NCBI RefSeq assembly: GCF_014076415.1
Contig: NZ_CP043568.1
Location: 1,240,001-1,304,000 of the forward strand
Direction of reading: 5' to 3'
DNA from: Comamonas testosteroni
Lineage (GTDB): Bacteria; Pseudomonadota; Gammaproteobacteria; Burkholderiales; Burkholderiaceae_C
DNA: 64,000 nucleotides
In this document: positions 45,914-54,451 of the stretch, piece after piece
Layout of the letters: each line of letters opens with the position of its first letter
Position numbering within the stretch: the stretch's first letter is position 1
Program-made: the position numbers and the translations under genes
Notes under the pieces: model-generated
Databases searched by the model: none
What the model was told of the DNA's origin: nothing
Seen by the model: the letters and a program-made list of their open reading frames with translations, nothing else

Positions 45914-48900
45914 TTATTTGATTTGGCGCCAGCTTGGGCGTGTGGACTGCTCAGGCATGCGTGCGAGAGTGTCACGGGGGCCGCCACCGCCAGTCTTGTC
46001 CACAATGCGATCACGCTTGGTGATCAGCAGCGGCGTACCAGTATTGACAGCCACTCGTGAAACGTTCCCGTCTGCATTGTTGTAGAAGCCGTCATTATTG
46101 GTGTCCATTACCTGAATGCTGGGGCGCTTTCCATCCATGATATTGATGAGCGTGCGCCACTGGGCGCCTGCGCTGGTATCAACCTTGACTGGGACGCAGC
46201 TCTCGTTGATGTTGTCGCTGGCGGCATTTTTGGTGCCTGAGGGCGACTCGCTGTAAACGGCCAGGATATTGCTGCCGTCATAGAACTGCATGGGCTTGAG
46301 CAGGCGCTCGCCGCTGGCAGGCAAGTCAAGGAACCAGCCCTTGTAGTTCTGCCAGGTTGCTGCGCTCAATTCCTGATCGGCGGTCTTGGGGCTGATGGTT
46401 GCATCATCCTTGAATGCTCCAGTGCCAGTGAATGCGGCAATGACTTGCTGAGCCAGCAGCCTGCCTGTGCTGTTCATGGTGCCAACCGGAGCGGGTGTGG
46501 GGATTGGGGGGCTGGCACTGGCGTCGCCAGGGTGAACTTCCAAGGCTGTTTTATCCGAATTCATGCGGTAGCGTGTGTTGTCAAGAACCGAATATAGGGT
46601 TTGAACGTTCTGCTGGATGCTGGTGTTGCGGTCGTTGGCGGTCAAGTTGCGGCCTGTGCCAAAGGCAACCATCATGCCGCCGATGGGCAGGGTTTTGGCA
46701 GCTGTCCCAGTGCCTGTAGTCATGCTTCGGTCATTGGCACGAACGATGGGGGGGGCAGTGATCGGCTGTACCTGGTCGCGTGTGGAGCTGTTCAGCGCGA
46801 CAGGGCCGCGGGCGGTGAACAGTGGCTGGCCGCCGAAGGCCACGGCCCAGCTGTCGGCATTTGTACTGGTCAGATCGAATTTCCAGAGATTGCCCAGGTT
46901 GTCGCCCGCATAGACCACATCGGTCTTGCCGTCGCCGTCCAGATCCACCAGCGCGGGAGAGGCCAGGCCGTTGTCGGCGGCATTGCCGCTACCTGGGGTA
47001 GCTGTGTTGGTGGTAACAGGGATGAGCTTCAACTCTTTGTTGCCATCCAGGTACTGAACCAGAAGCACCGGGCGTTGCTTGGCGCTGTTATAGCCATTGC
47101 CCATCACTACTGCCCAGCGGCCATTGTTCATGCGCGTGATCTGCGTGGCTTCCTGCAGGCTGGCGGGGTTGCGGTTTGGGCGGGCGGTGATATTGCCAAT
47201 ATCTGCGTCATCAGCTACGGCTGCGGTGCAGGCCTGCACCGCAGCACCGGTGAGCGCGCTGCAATTGGGTGCGGCTTCGCTATTGCCGCGAGTACGGTCT
47301 TTCACCACCGATGCTGCGGTAAGGCCAGGCCTGGCGGCACTGCCAGGATTGGTCACGTCTAGCAGAAAGTAACCCTTGCCCCCTGCGCCCAAGGTGCCTA
47401 CCAGCATGGTCTTCCAGTCGTCGCCGTCCTTGATATCGCCCGTCATGGGCGAGCCATCGACGTAGTACTGGTGTCGATAGTCCTTGTCGGTCAGTTTTTT
47501 CAGTCCGCCTACAACGCCACGCGGTACATAGGCCATCAGTTCGCTGCCATCCTTCGCTGAAAAACCATGCAGCATGCCGTCATTGCCGCCAGCATAGAGA
47601 ACAGGCGTACGGTCTTTTTGTGCTTGGACAAAGCTGGCATAGCCCATGCCATGATTGCTGATGGGGCCGCCCGTATACCAGATTTCGGAGTTCACGATAT
47701 CGCCCTGGCGGCTGGTGCGCACGCGCAGAGGCTGGGCATCCGTAGTGCCTTCCAGAGAGCGATCGCCTCGAATGTAGTTGATGATATTGCGCGCTAGGGT
47801 TGACAGGGCAGTCGTGATGACATCGCTGCCGCTCAAGCCCAGTAGCGCTCGCTTTTGTGCTGTGCTGTAAGCAATCTCTGTGCTGTCCGTCCATTTGAAT
47901 GGAGTTCCGGCGCCGGTTTCATCACTCCAGGTTAGAACCAGACGATTATCCACCGATGCCAGTTCGTCCAATCGGTCTGCTGTGCTCTTGCCATCCCAGC
48001 CAGATACCACATCGGGGAAGCGAATGCAGATTTTTTCAGGATCGTCTTTGCTAGGGCAGGCATATTTTTCTGGCTCAAGTGCGCGCGTTGCGGCGATATA
48101 TCCGCTCCAGCCATCCTTGGGGCTATAAGCCGAGGCATAAATACCGGCATTGTTTTGAGAAACGTTATAGCCAGTGGTACTGCCGCCACCAGCAATCGAA
48201 TCCGGCAATGGTGCACTTTCGTCGCTGATCTTGCCGATGATCTCGCGGAACGCTTTGGCAAGGTCTTCGGCTTCTGTCACTGCATAGTAACCACCGCGGC
48301 CGTTAATGGCTGCATGCCATAAATCCAGTGAGCGCTTGTATTCGCTGTCCATAGCTGGCCATTTTTGCCAGCCTGTTACCAGATCGACAAAGCTATTGTC
48401 ATAGCCGAAAGGCACTTTTACTGATGGAGCAATAATATCGCTGGCGCCTGGCCAGGTGACGGCCTCATCACTGAAGCCAATCGTATAAGTGACCATATGT
48501 GGCCATGTTGCAGGGTTGTATTTTGGATTCCAGTATTTCCCCAGATTAACGGTTTTTGTTTCTTCTTTTGTTCCCACTTTTACTGGTGTTGTACCAATTT
48601 GACCTTGAGTCCATTGCGTACATCTTCCCCTTTTGTCGTACTTTAGGCATGGGGATACATCTCCGTATACAGGCTGTTCTTCATAAACATCTACGGTTTT
48701 TGTTTTTGAGAAAGTCTCGGCGAGTGGGGCTTCTTGATACGTCTGCGAAGGCTTTAGCTTGTCGGAATTTATCAGCAATGATGCATCCTGCAATGGATCC
48801 ATCCAGCTCTTGAATGCCCAGTCGGACAAGGTATCCGAGAAGCTGTCGTAATAGACTCTGGTCTGATCGGATGTAGTGCTGTACATCTGGCGGCCATTCA

Positions 48901-49630
48901 GCGCAGCCCAATCTTTGCCATCCTGATCTCCGCCGGAAACATCCCCATTCCAGCGACCATCGGTCATCATGATGTGGTAGTTGCGGCGACAGCCCAGGTA
49001 CTCGGTGCTCTTGCTGCCGGTGCCTCCTGGGTCGCTGGACCACGGGCTGTTCTTGCCAAGAGGCTGGCGCATATAGGAGTCCGCCTGGCTGAACATTCTA
49101 TGGGAAGGTGTTCCATTCCCGGGGGATAAATTTTTGACGAAATCGAGGAAATTATCGCGATGCTTCTTATTGTTTATCGTCGAGTCAATGGATCTCATTG
49201 AATTGGTGTTCATTTTTGAGCTATTGACATTTCCTGCACTACTTGATCCGCCATTGTTATGCATTGCCTGCCAGGCGATACGTATTCTGTTCTCTGGTAT
49301 CAGTTCCTTATTGTTGAATACGGCATCTAGAGCATATTTGAGAACATTAATGCGTCTGGCTTCGTCGTTCCACTTTCCAAGGTCATCAGGGATTGTATAT
49401 CCCTTGCCGGTGCGCGATGAACCAGTGTAGGAAGTTTTGACACCGTAATTCATACTTCCAGAATCGTCGACCGAGATAATCACATTCGGCGCTACAAAGG
49501 CTGATTTGGATGTGGGGAGGGGCGGCTCTTGTACCATATCCAGCGCCCAGCTTGTGGTGGGGGGAAGTAATGTGCTGATGGCGATTGCCAGCAGGCTCTT
49601 CTGAAAGGGAAAACGCTTGGTAAGGGGCAT
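45914..49630 (-). CDS. pilY1: pilus tip adhesin/biogenesis protein PilY1
   Basis: 1238 aa from [20 protein letters not shown], a signal peptide, with GGAG upstream. The N-terminal half has a von Willebrand A-type metal site VDDSGSMN at about residues 53-60. The C-terminal half is the PilY1 beta-propeller (PF05567-type) with calcium loop [15 protein letters not shown] at about 890-905. A second acidic loop, [13 protein letters not shown], lies near residue 1175. It acts at the pilus tip and primes assembly with the minor pilins encoded upstream. The N-terminal coding region appears lower in GC than its neighbours. Confidence 0.93.
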   Translation of the reverse strand: MPLTKRFPFQKSLLAIAISTLLPPTTSWALDMVQEPPLPTSKSAFVAPNVIISVDDSGSMNYGVKTSYTGSSRTGKGYTIPDDLGKWNDEARRINVLKYALDAVFNNKELIPENRIRIAWQAMHNNGGSSSAGNVNSSKMNTNSMRSIDSTINNKKHRDNFLDFVKNLSPGNGTPSHRMFSQADSYMRQPLGKNSPWSSDPGGTGSKSTEYLGCRRNYHIMMTDGRWNGDVSGGDQDGKDWAALNGRQMYSTTSDQTRVYYDSFSDTLSDWAFKSWMDPLQDASLLINSDKLKPSQTYQEAPLAETFSKTKTVDVYEEQPVYGDVSPCLKYDKRGRCTQWTQGQIGTTPVKVGTKEETKTVNLGKYWNPKYNPATWPHMVTYTIGFSDEAVTWPGASDIIAPSVKVPFGYDNSFVDLVTGWQKWPAMDSEYKRSLDLWHAAINGRGGYYAVTEAEDLAKAFREIIGKISDESAPLPDSIAGGGSTTGYNVSQNNAGIYASAYSPKDGWSGYIAATRALEPEKYACPSKDDPEKICIRFPDVVSGWDGKSTADRLDELASVDNRLVLTWSDETGAGTPFKWTDSTEIAYSTAQKRALLGLSGSDVITTALSTLARNIINYIRGDRSLEGTTDAQPLRVRTSRQGDIVNSEIWYTGGPISNHGMGYASFVQAQKDRTPVLYAGGNDGMLHGFSAKDGSELMAYVPRGVVGGLKKLTDKDYRHQYYVDGSPMTGDIKDGDDWKTMLVGTLGAGGKGYFLLDVTNPGSAARPGLTAASVVKDRTRGNSEAAPNCSALTGAAVQACTAAVADDADIGNITARPNRNPASLQEATQITRMNNGRWAVVMGNGYNSAKQRPVLLVQYLDGNKELKLIPVTTNTATPGSGNAADNGLASPALVDLDGDGKTDVVYAGDNLGNLWKFDLTSTNADSWAVAFGGQPLFTARGPVALNSSTRDQVQPITAPPIVRANDRSMTTGTGTAAKTLPIGGMMVAFGTGRNLTANDRNTSIQQNVQTLYSVLDNTRYRMNSDKTALEVHPGDASASPPIPTPAPVGTMNSTGRLLAQQVIAAFTGTGAFKDDATISPKTADQELSAATWQNYKGWFLDLPASGERLLKPMQFYDGSNILAVYSESPSGTKNAASDNINESCVPVKVDTSAGAQWRTLINIMDGKRPSIQVMDTNNDGFYNNADGNVSRVAVNTGTPLLITKRDRIVDKTGGGGPRDTLARMPEQSTRPSWRQIK

Positions 49631-49738
49631 GAGGCGCTCCTGGAAGAACAGATTCATAAAAGAAGTAAAAAGGGCTTGAAATACCTGAAGGAAATTGCGG
49701 TTTACTATCTGTTTGAAAGGCAATTTCGGGTCTGGATT

Positions 49739-50515
49739 TCAGTCCTTCATCCGCTGGCGGGCATAGGTTTCCTGTAGTACGACGGCGGTACCTTTCTTGC
49801 GTCCTTTGGCCAGAGCTGTAATTCGGAAGATGACATAGACGTCAAGGTTTAACGGCAATTGGCTGGTTTTGGAATCCATGATTAAGTTGGCGCTCTTGGC
49901 AGCGTCGCTATAGCGCATGACTTCAATCCAGTACCAGCCGCCTTTTTCCGCTGCGGTTTCGGTCAATATGGGGTTGAGCTGGCCGTCGGCCGTGGTATTG
50001 GCCGCGCCGGTGTATTGGCCATAGCGTGCGCCTACGGCCATGAGGTCGCTCAGAGGCACTTCGCCCAGGGTGGCGTCGGCCACAGGATCGACGGAGGTGT
50101 CTTTGTCGTAATTCCAGAAATCCTGTCTGCCCACGCGTCGCGCGCACAGTCCGTCCTTGCAGCGTGTCGCTTCACTCTGCAATGTGGTGATCAGTGGGTT
50201 GATTTCGTTGGTGTCCCCAGGGAACTGCAATGCGCTGCTATAGGCGCGGCAGGGTGGGGCGTTGCAGGCGCTACCGTCGGATTTTTCACCGCGTATATCG
50301 AGTTCGGCGTCTTGCAGCAGGGCCTGTGCGGCTTCAAAGGCGCGTTGGTAGTCTGCGTCGTTGCTCACGATCATTTCGTTGAACCACGCGGTGCGTGATG
50401 CCCATAGTGCCAGCAGCATGGCGAGCATGACGAAGATGATGACGACAAACAGCGCCACGCCGCGCTGTCGGTCAGCAGCGCGGCGGGGCATGGCAAAGTG
50501 TGAGAGGTGCAGCAT
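49739..50515 (-). CDS. pilX: minor pilin-associated protein PilX
   Basis: 258 aa. RQRGVALFVVIIFVMLAMLL is the N-terminal prepilin-like helix with the Glu +5 replaced, as in PilX proteins. ASRTAWFNEMIVSNDADYQR and ALLQDAELDIRG follow as in the PilX family. It lies between pilW and pilY1. Confidence 0.87.
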   Translation of the reverse strand: MLHLSHFAMPRRAADRQRGVALFVVIIFVMLAMLLALWASRTAWFNEMIVSNDADYQRAFEAAQALLQDAELDIRGEKSDGSACNAPPCRAYSSALQFPGDTNEINPLITTLQSEATRCKDGLCARRVGRQDFWNYDKDTSVDPVADATLGEVPLSDLMAVGARYGQYTGAANTTADGQLNPILTETAAEKGGWYWIEVMRYSDAAKSANLIMDSKTSQLPLNLDVYVIFRITALAKGRKKGTAVVLQETYARQRMKD

Positions 50516-50536
50516 GGCAGTATTCGTAGGTGTTGC

Positions 50537-51478
50537 TCAGATCAGCCCTTGGCTGCGTAGCTGGAAGGTGTTGCGGAACAGCAGGTGCATGCGGTTCTTG
50601 CGTTTGGTGTCGGTCAGGGTGGTGATGTCCACGGCCTTGCCATCGCAGTCGGTGTAGCTGCTGCCGGCGGGCATGTCTATGAGTTCGCTGCCGTAGAGCA
50701 CTAGACAGACCTGCACACCCTGCACACTGCGCCATTTGGGGTCTGTAGAGGATGTAGGCATGTCCCCGCCCTTGACATATTGCACACTGCCGTCGGCATT
50801 GGTCTGAACCAGATAGCTGACCTGAAATTGAGCAACGTTCTGTGCAATGGGCTGGGCGGTGGTGACCCCGTTTCCGCTGCACTGGAGGCTGTTCTTGGTG
50901 CTGTCGAAGGCAAAGATGCTTTCGACCCGCTCGTCGGCATTGATGGTGCCGTTCTTCTCGTAGGCGGGGGCGCCCACACAGTTGCGAGCCAAGACATCGA
51001 GGCTATCGGTGTTGGTGGTCAGAAAAATCCTGTCCGCATAGCGTCTAAATCCCGTGGTCAGGCTGTCTGCGGTGCCGGAGATGGCGTCTGTCTGGTCGAA
51101 GCTGTTGCCGCCGTCGTGCGCGATGGCCTTGATTTCAAACACCACGGCGCTCAGTGGGTCGTTGCTGGCGCTGTTCCTGGGATCAGGATTGAGGTAAAGA
51201 GAACCTGCTTGGCGCAGTTGCTGGCCAATCACCCGAAGAGTGTGGGCCCCTTGCTGCTGTATGGAACTGGCATCGTTGACGGAGCCTGAGATGCCGCGCG
51301 AGAGCATCAGCGCTCCCATGGCGGTGGCAACGACCAGCAGGCCGATGGCCAGGCCGACCATCAGCTCAAGCAGAGTTACGCCCTGTTGTTGGGACAGGTG
51401 CCGAGTGCGGCGCAGGGAAGGAGGAGTGTGGGGAAGCACGGGTATCGATTCCATGGTGGCGGGTAGCAGCGTGATCAT
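50537..51478 (-). CDS. pilW: type IV pilus assembly protein PilW
   Basis: 313 aa from the ATG that overlaps the pilV stop (ATGA). The prepilin motif QQQGVTLLELMVGLAIGLLV has Gly before Val and Glu at +5, at about residue 33. The soluble domain has several cysteines and VQGVQVCLVLYGSEL as in PilW. The frame is open to 51544, overlapping pilV, but that extension lacks support. Confidence 0.86.
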   Translation of the reverse strand: MITLLPATMESIPVLPHTPPSLRRTRHLSQQQGVTLLELMVGLAIGLLVVATAMGALMLSRGISGSVNDASSIQQQGAHTLRVIGQQLRQAGSLYLNPDPRNSASNDPLSAVVFEIKAIAHDGGNSFDQTDAISGTADSLTTGFRRYADRIFLTTNTDSLDVLARNCVGAPAYEKNGTINADERVESIFAFDSTKNSLQCSGNGVTTAQPIAQNVAQFQVSYLVQTNADGSVQYVKGGDMPTSSTDPKWRSVQGVQVCLVLYGSELIDMPAGSSYTDCDGKAVDITTLTDTKRKNRMHLLFRNTFQLRSQGLI

Positions 51479-52128
51479 GAGCAATACATGGTGTTGCCAT
51501 ACGGCGCGCAGCGGGCGGAGATGGGCAGGTATTGCAGATGGCATGTGAATCCGTCAGGGCAGGTGTTGGTCTCATCGGTGCCAGCGCCGAAGCTGCCATC
51601 GGCATTAAGGAATTTGCTGGCGTCGATGTTGTCCTTGAATTTCTTTTTATCGTCGGTGTCGCTGATGTCCTGTTCGTTCTCTCGCCAAGCAATGATTACG
51701 CCGAGCTGTCGGCGGTTGGCATCAACTGTTTCACCGGGGGCGAGGAAGATGCTGCCTTGCCCCAGCGGAAGTGTTTGTTCCACTGAGGTTTTCCATTGCT
51801 TGAGGTCATACGCAGCTTGTGCTGCTGGAGCGCATGTGGCCTGGTGGCAATCGGCGCTGGCATAGTCCTTGGCTTTTTTGTCATACCCAGAGACATATCC
51901 GCTCAACCCTAGCAACGCATTGGGGTTGACTTTCATGCGCTCACTCAGGTCCTCGATCAGTCGGATGGCCTGCGCCCGCCGCACTGTGGTGGTGGTGTCA
52001 ACCAAAGTGCGCATTTGCGCACCGATGATGCCCAGAATGCCCAAGGCGACGACGATCAGCGCAACCAGCGATTCAATTAGCGTAATGCCGCGCTGTTGGG
52101 GTAAGGACTTGGTGTTCATGAAGTGCAT
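51475..52128 (-). CDS. pilV: type IV pilus modification protein PilV
   Basis: 217 aa from the Met with GGAAG seven bases upstream; a second Met at 52119 overlaps the previous stop. The motif QQRGITLIESLVALIVVALG has the prepilin cleavage site. AQAIRLIEDLSERMKVNPNA and the C-terminal cysteine pattern are typical of PilV. Confidence 0.88.
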   Translation of the reverse strand: MHFMNTKSLPQQRGITLIESLVALIVVALGILGIIGAQMRTLVDTTTTVRRAQAIRLIEDLSERMKVNPNALLGLSGYVSGYDKKAKDYASADCHQATCAPAAQAAYDLKQWKTSVEQTLPLGQGSIFLAPGETVDANRRQLGVIIAWRENEQDISDTDDKKKFKDNIDASKFLNADGSFGAGTDETNTCPDGFTCHLQYLPISARCAPYGNTMYCS

Positions 52129-52703
52129 GGAATTTCTTCCGAAGGAATGAGGCGTATGCGTCCGCCCGAGCTCATGCAGAGGCCTTTGGCCGCAGAGTTT
52201 GCGGTGGACTTGTTCAGGGGGACGATGCTGAAGCTTAGAAAGGCTCCGTCGACCAAGCCCCAGCGATTGAGTTTGATGGTGCCAGCTCCACCGGAGCGTG
52301 TTATCTGAACATCGCGTGGTGCATTTACGATTTGCAGAACGGGATCGGTTTGGGTGCAGGTGCCGCTGTTATTGCTGTCATTGCAGATGATCCAGCCGCA
52401 GTCCCAGTCTGTTTTGTTGGTGGCGGTCGTGCAGCCGTCAGTGTTGTTGGCTATTTTCTGGATCACGACCTTGCCCCCGCGCTTGATGGCTTCCGAGCGG
52501 GCAAGCATCAGGCTGGATTTCAAGCTCTCGGTGGCTTGCAGGACGCGCCAGCGCTCGAATAGCGTGCGAAAGCTAGGCATGGCAATGGCTGACAGAATGG
52601 CCAATATCGCGAGGGTCACCATTAGTTCGACGGCTGTGAAGCCATGGCGTGCAACTCTGCTGACGTAGCGCAGGTGCAATGTGCTGTTGGCGGAGGTGTG
52701 CAT
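52116..52703 (-). CDS. fimT: GspH/FimT-family pseudopilin, copy 1
   Basis: 195 aa. RHGFTAVELMVTLAILAIL is the prepilin motif. ARSEAIKRGGKVVIQK and the cysteine-bearing WDCGWIICNDSNN are FimT features. Closely similar to the next gene upstream in layout, likely a tandem duplicate. It overlaps pilV by a few codons. Confidence 0.87.
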   Translation of the reverse strand: MHTSANSTLHLRYVSRVARHGFTAVELMVTLAILAILSAIAMPSFRTLFERWRVLQATESLKSSLMLARSEAIKRGGKVVIQKIANNTDGCTTATNKTDWDCGWIICNDSNNSGTCTQTDPVLQIVNAPRDVQITRSGGAGTIKLNRWGLVDGAFLSFSIVPLNKSTANSAAKGLCMSSGGRIRLIPSEEIPCTS

Positions 52704-52764
52704 AGAGATTCCTCATCAAAGATTGCGACCTCTGTAGCGACGCTGATAAGAGCGGGTGTCTGGC

Positions 52765-53316
52765 TTATGTGCACGATGTACTGTCTGTGTCAGGCGTGTA
52801 GATGCGGCCAGTGCTGCTAATGCACATGGTGCTGGCTTGCGCTTCGCTGCTTCCCTTGAGTTCTATGGCTGCATTGGCAGCTGAGAGCAGGCCCCAGCGA
52901 TCCACCTTGATGAGGGTGGGCTCGCTGATGCCAGTTAATTTGACACTGACTTTTGAGGGCAGGGCGATGGTCTGCAAGGTGTCTTCGCCGCTGTCCTGCT
53001 TGCCATCATTGTTGGTGTCGACAAAGACGGTCCAGCCGCAGCTCCAGAGGCTGGTGTCGCTGCCGACAGTGGTGCAATCTGTCGTGTTACCGCTGCGCAG
53101 TATGGCGATGCCGCCGCCGCGCTTGATTGCTTCCGAGCGAGCCACATAGAAAGTGGATTGCAGCTCTTCTGTAACTTGGCGAACTTTCCAGCGTTCGATC
53201 AATGGCTTGAAGCTGGGGGCTGCAATGGCTGCAAGCACGCCAAGAATGGCGATGGTCACCAGTAGTTCGATGGCGGTGAAGCCTTTGACAGAACGGCGTG
53301 AGGGCATTTTGAACAT
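52765..53316 (-). CDS. fimT: GspH/FimT-family pseudopilin, copy 2
   Basis: 183 aa. KGFTAIELLVTIAILGVLAA is the prepilin motif. ARSEAIKRGGGIAIL and WSCGWTVFVDTNNDG match copy 1 in order and spacing. First pilus gene on this strand; the promoter should lie in the 172 bp upstream, where TTTACA and TAACAT are seen on the minus strand but with short spacing. Confidence 0.88.
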   Translation of the reverse strand: MFKMPSRRSVKGFTAIELLVTIAILGVLAAIAAPSFKPLIERWKVRQVTEELQSTFYVARSEAIKRGGGIAILRSGNTTDCTTVGSDTSLWSCGWTVFVDTNNDGKQDSGEDTLQTIALPSKVSVKLTGISEPTLIKVDRWGLLSAANAAIELKGSSEAQASTMCISSTGRIYTPDTDSTSCT

Positions 53317-53488
53317 GCCCTGATGTTACGTTTTGAGAGCTTGTGTAAATAATGAGCTTGGACAGGTGGCAGAAAGGTCGGGACAAACGGTAGCTCACCA
53401 GGGCTTGCGCAAACCGGGTTCAGGCAAGACCTGCACCTCAGAAGCAGTCCTGGTGCATTCCGGCTTGCGTAAGTTCCACCCCTATTCG

Positions 53489-53761
53489 CTAACGCTTGCT
53501 GCCCTGAGGTTTCTGCGTATACCCCGAACAGGCTCCTGAGTTGGGTCTGCCCTGACATTCCCGGTAGAGGCGCCGGTCGCGCTCGGCAGTGGTTTCGTCC
53601 GAGCTGCTGCGAATGTTCTGGATCCTGATTTTGCTGCTCTGGTCCTTGCTGTTTTTGCGCCCAGCAGCAAGGGTGTCGGTGGCAAGTGTTGCTGCTATCA
53701 ATGCTGCAACAGTCACGGCGGCGTACTGGAGCTTGTGAGCGTGTTTGAGCCAAGGTGTCAT
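53489..53761 (-). CDS. small exported protein of unknown function
   Basis: 90 aa from MTPWLKHAHKLQ, with GAGGA upstream. A signal peptide (AVTVAALIAATLATDTLAAG) is followed by a very basic, polar mature part of about 55 residues with a cysteine pair (YRECQGRPNSGACSGY). No family recognised. The frame is open upstream to 53962, but that stretch overlaps the rpsO leader. Divergent from rpsO. Confidence 0.6.
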   Translation of the reverse strand: MTPWLKHAHKLQYAAVTVAALIAATLATDTLAAGRKNSKDQSSKIRIQNIRSSSDETTAERDRRLYRECQGRPNSGACSGYTQKPQGSKR

Positions 53762-53847
53762 GGTCAGTCCTCGGTGAAGCTGTGACGGCTCATTGCAGCG
53801 TGTGTGCCATTGGCTGGCAATATGGGTTTGCGTGTGAGGAGTAGTGG

Positions 53848-53876
53848 ATGCCAGGGAAATGGGCTCTTGATATAAT
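53848..53876 (+). promoter_or_regulatory. rpsO promoter
   Basis: A perfect TATAAT -10 at 53871-53876, with TGA two bases before it (extended -10), and ATGCCA at 53848-53853 as -35 with 17-bp spacer. Confidence 0.72.
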
Positions 53877-53940
53877 CGCCGGGTTTTGCATGGTGCAAGA
53901 CGCACGCTGAGGCCTTTCCAGTCTTGGCGCAAGTAACCAA

Positions 53941-53960
53941 GGTGCTCCTCGTCGAGTGCC
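53941..53960 (+). promoter_or_regulatory. rpsO leader hairpin, candidate S15 site
   Basis: GGTGCTC (53941-53947) pairs with GAGTGCC (53954-53960), with two adjacent G-U pairs inside the stem and a 6-nt loop, ten bases before AAGGA of rpsO. S15 binds G-U/G-C motifs in several unrelated leaders. A second possible stem CTTGG/CCAAG lies just upstream (53924-53942). Confidence 0.4.
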
Positions 53961-53979
53961 AAATCCTAAGGAAAACAAA

Positions 53980-54246
53980 ATGATCGCTGCCGATAAGAAG
54001 GCTGAAGTTGTCAAGGCCAATGCCCGTTCCGAAAACGACACTGGTAGCCCCGAAGTGCAAGTGGCTCTGCTGACAGCTCGCATCAACGAACTGACTCCCC
54101 ACTTCAAGGCTAACGCCAAGGACCACCACGGTCGTCGCGGTCTGCTGCGCATGGTGAGCCGTCGCCGCAAGCTGCTGGACTACCTGAAGTCCAAGGACGC
54201 TGACCGCTACACAGCACTGATCGCCAAGCTGGGCCTGCGCAAGTAA
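53980..54246 (+). CDS. rpsO: 30S ribosomal protein S15
   Basis: 88 aa from [11 protein letters not shown], with AAGGA upstream. It shows [19 protein letters not shown] and the basic [20 protein letters not shown]. It binds 16S h20-h22. It precedes pnp as in E. coli. Confidence 0.98.
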   Translation: MIAADKKAEVVKANARSENDTGSPEVQVALLTARINELTPHFKANAKDHHGRRGLLRMVSRRRKLLDYLKSKDADRYTALIAKLGLRK

Positions 54247-54263
54247 GCACGGTGAAAGATCGA

Positions 54264-54301
54264 AACGCCTGAGTTAGATTGCCTAGCTCAGGCGTTTTTT
54301 A
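54264..54301 (+). terminator. terminator between rpsO and pnp
   Basis: AACGCCTGAG (54264-54273) pairs with CTCAGGCGTT (54287-54296), followed by more T residues. Confidence 0.92.
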
Positions 54302-54330
54302 CTTCGGAGTTCGCAAAACAGAGCGAAGCT

Positions 54331-54385
54331 GTGTCATTCCAGTGCTGCACTATTTGTAGCGTCTAGCGCAGCACTGGAATGGCAT
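54331..54385 (+). promoter_or_regulatory. pnp leader hairpin, candidate RNase III/PNPase autoregulation site
   Basis: A 14-bp perfect stem, CATTCCAGTGCTGC (54335-54348) with GCAGCACTGGAATG (54368-54381), extendable by four pairs including two G-U, with a 19-nt loop. It lies 67-120 bp before the pnp start. In E. coli a pnp leader hairpin is cut by RNase III and used for autoregulation; position and size fit. Confidence 0.6.
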
Positions 54386-54451
54386 CGTGTTCTGTTTGCA
54401 CTCCAAATCAAGACTGGATAAGCGCATCCAGCTATTCATGAAGGAGTCAAT

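Noticed and set aside
53396..53455. sigma-54 promoter before the pilus cluster
   Set aside because: No GG-N10-GC pair with TGGCAC/TTGC was found on the minus strand; only a CACCAGG/CCTGGTG inverted repeat is present.
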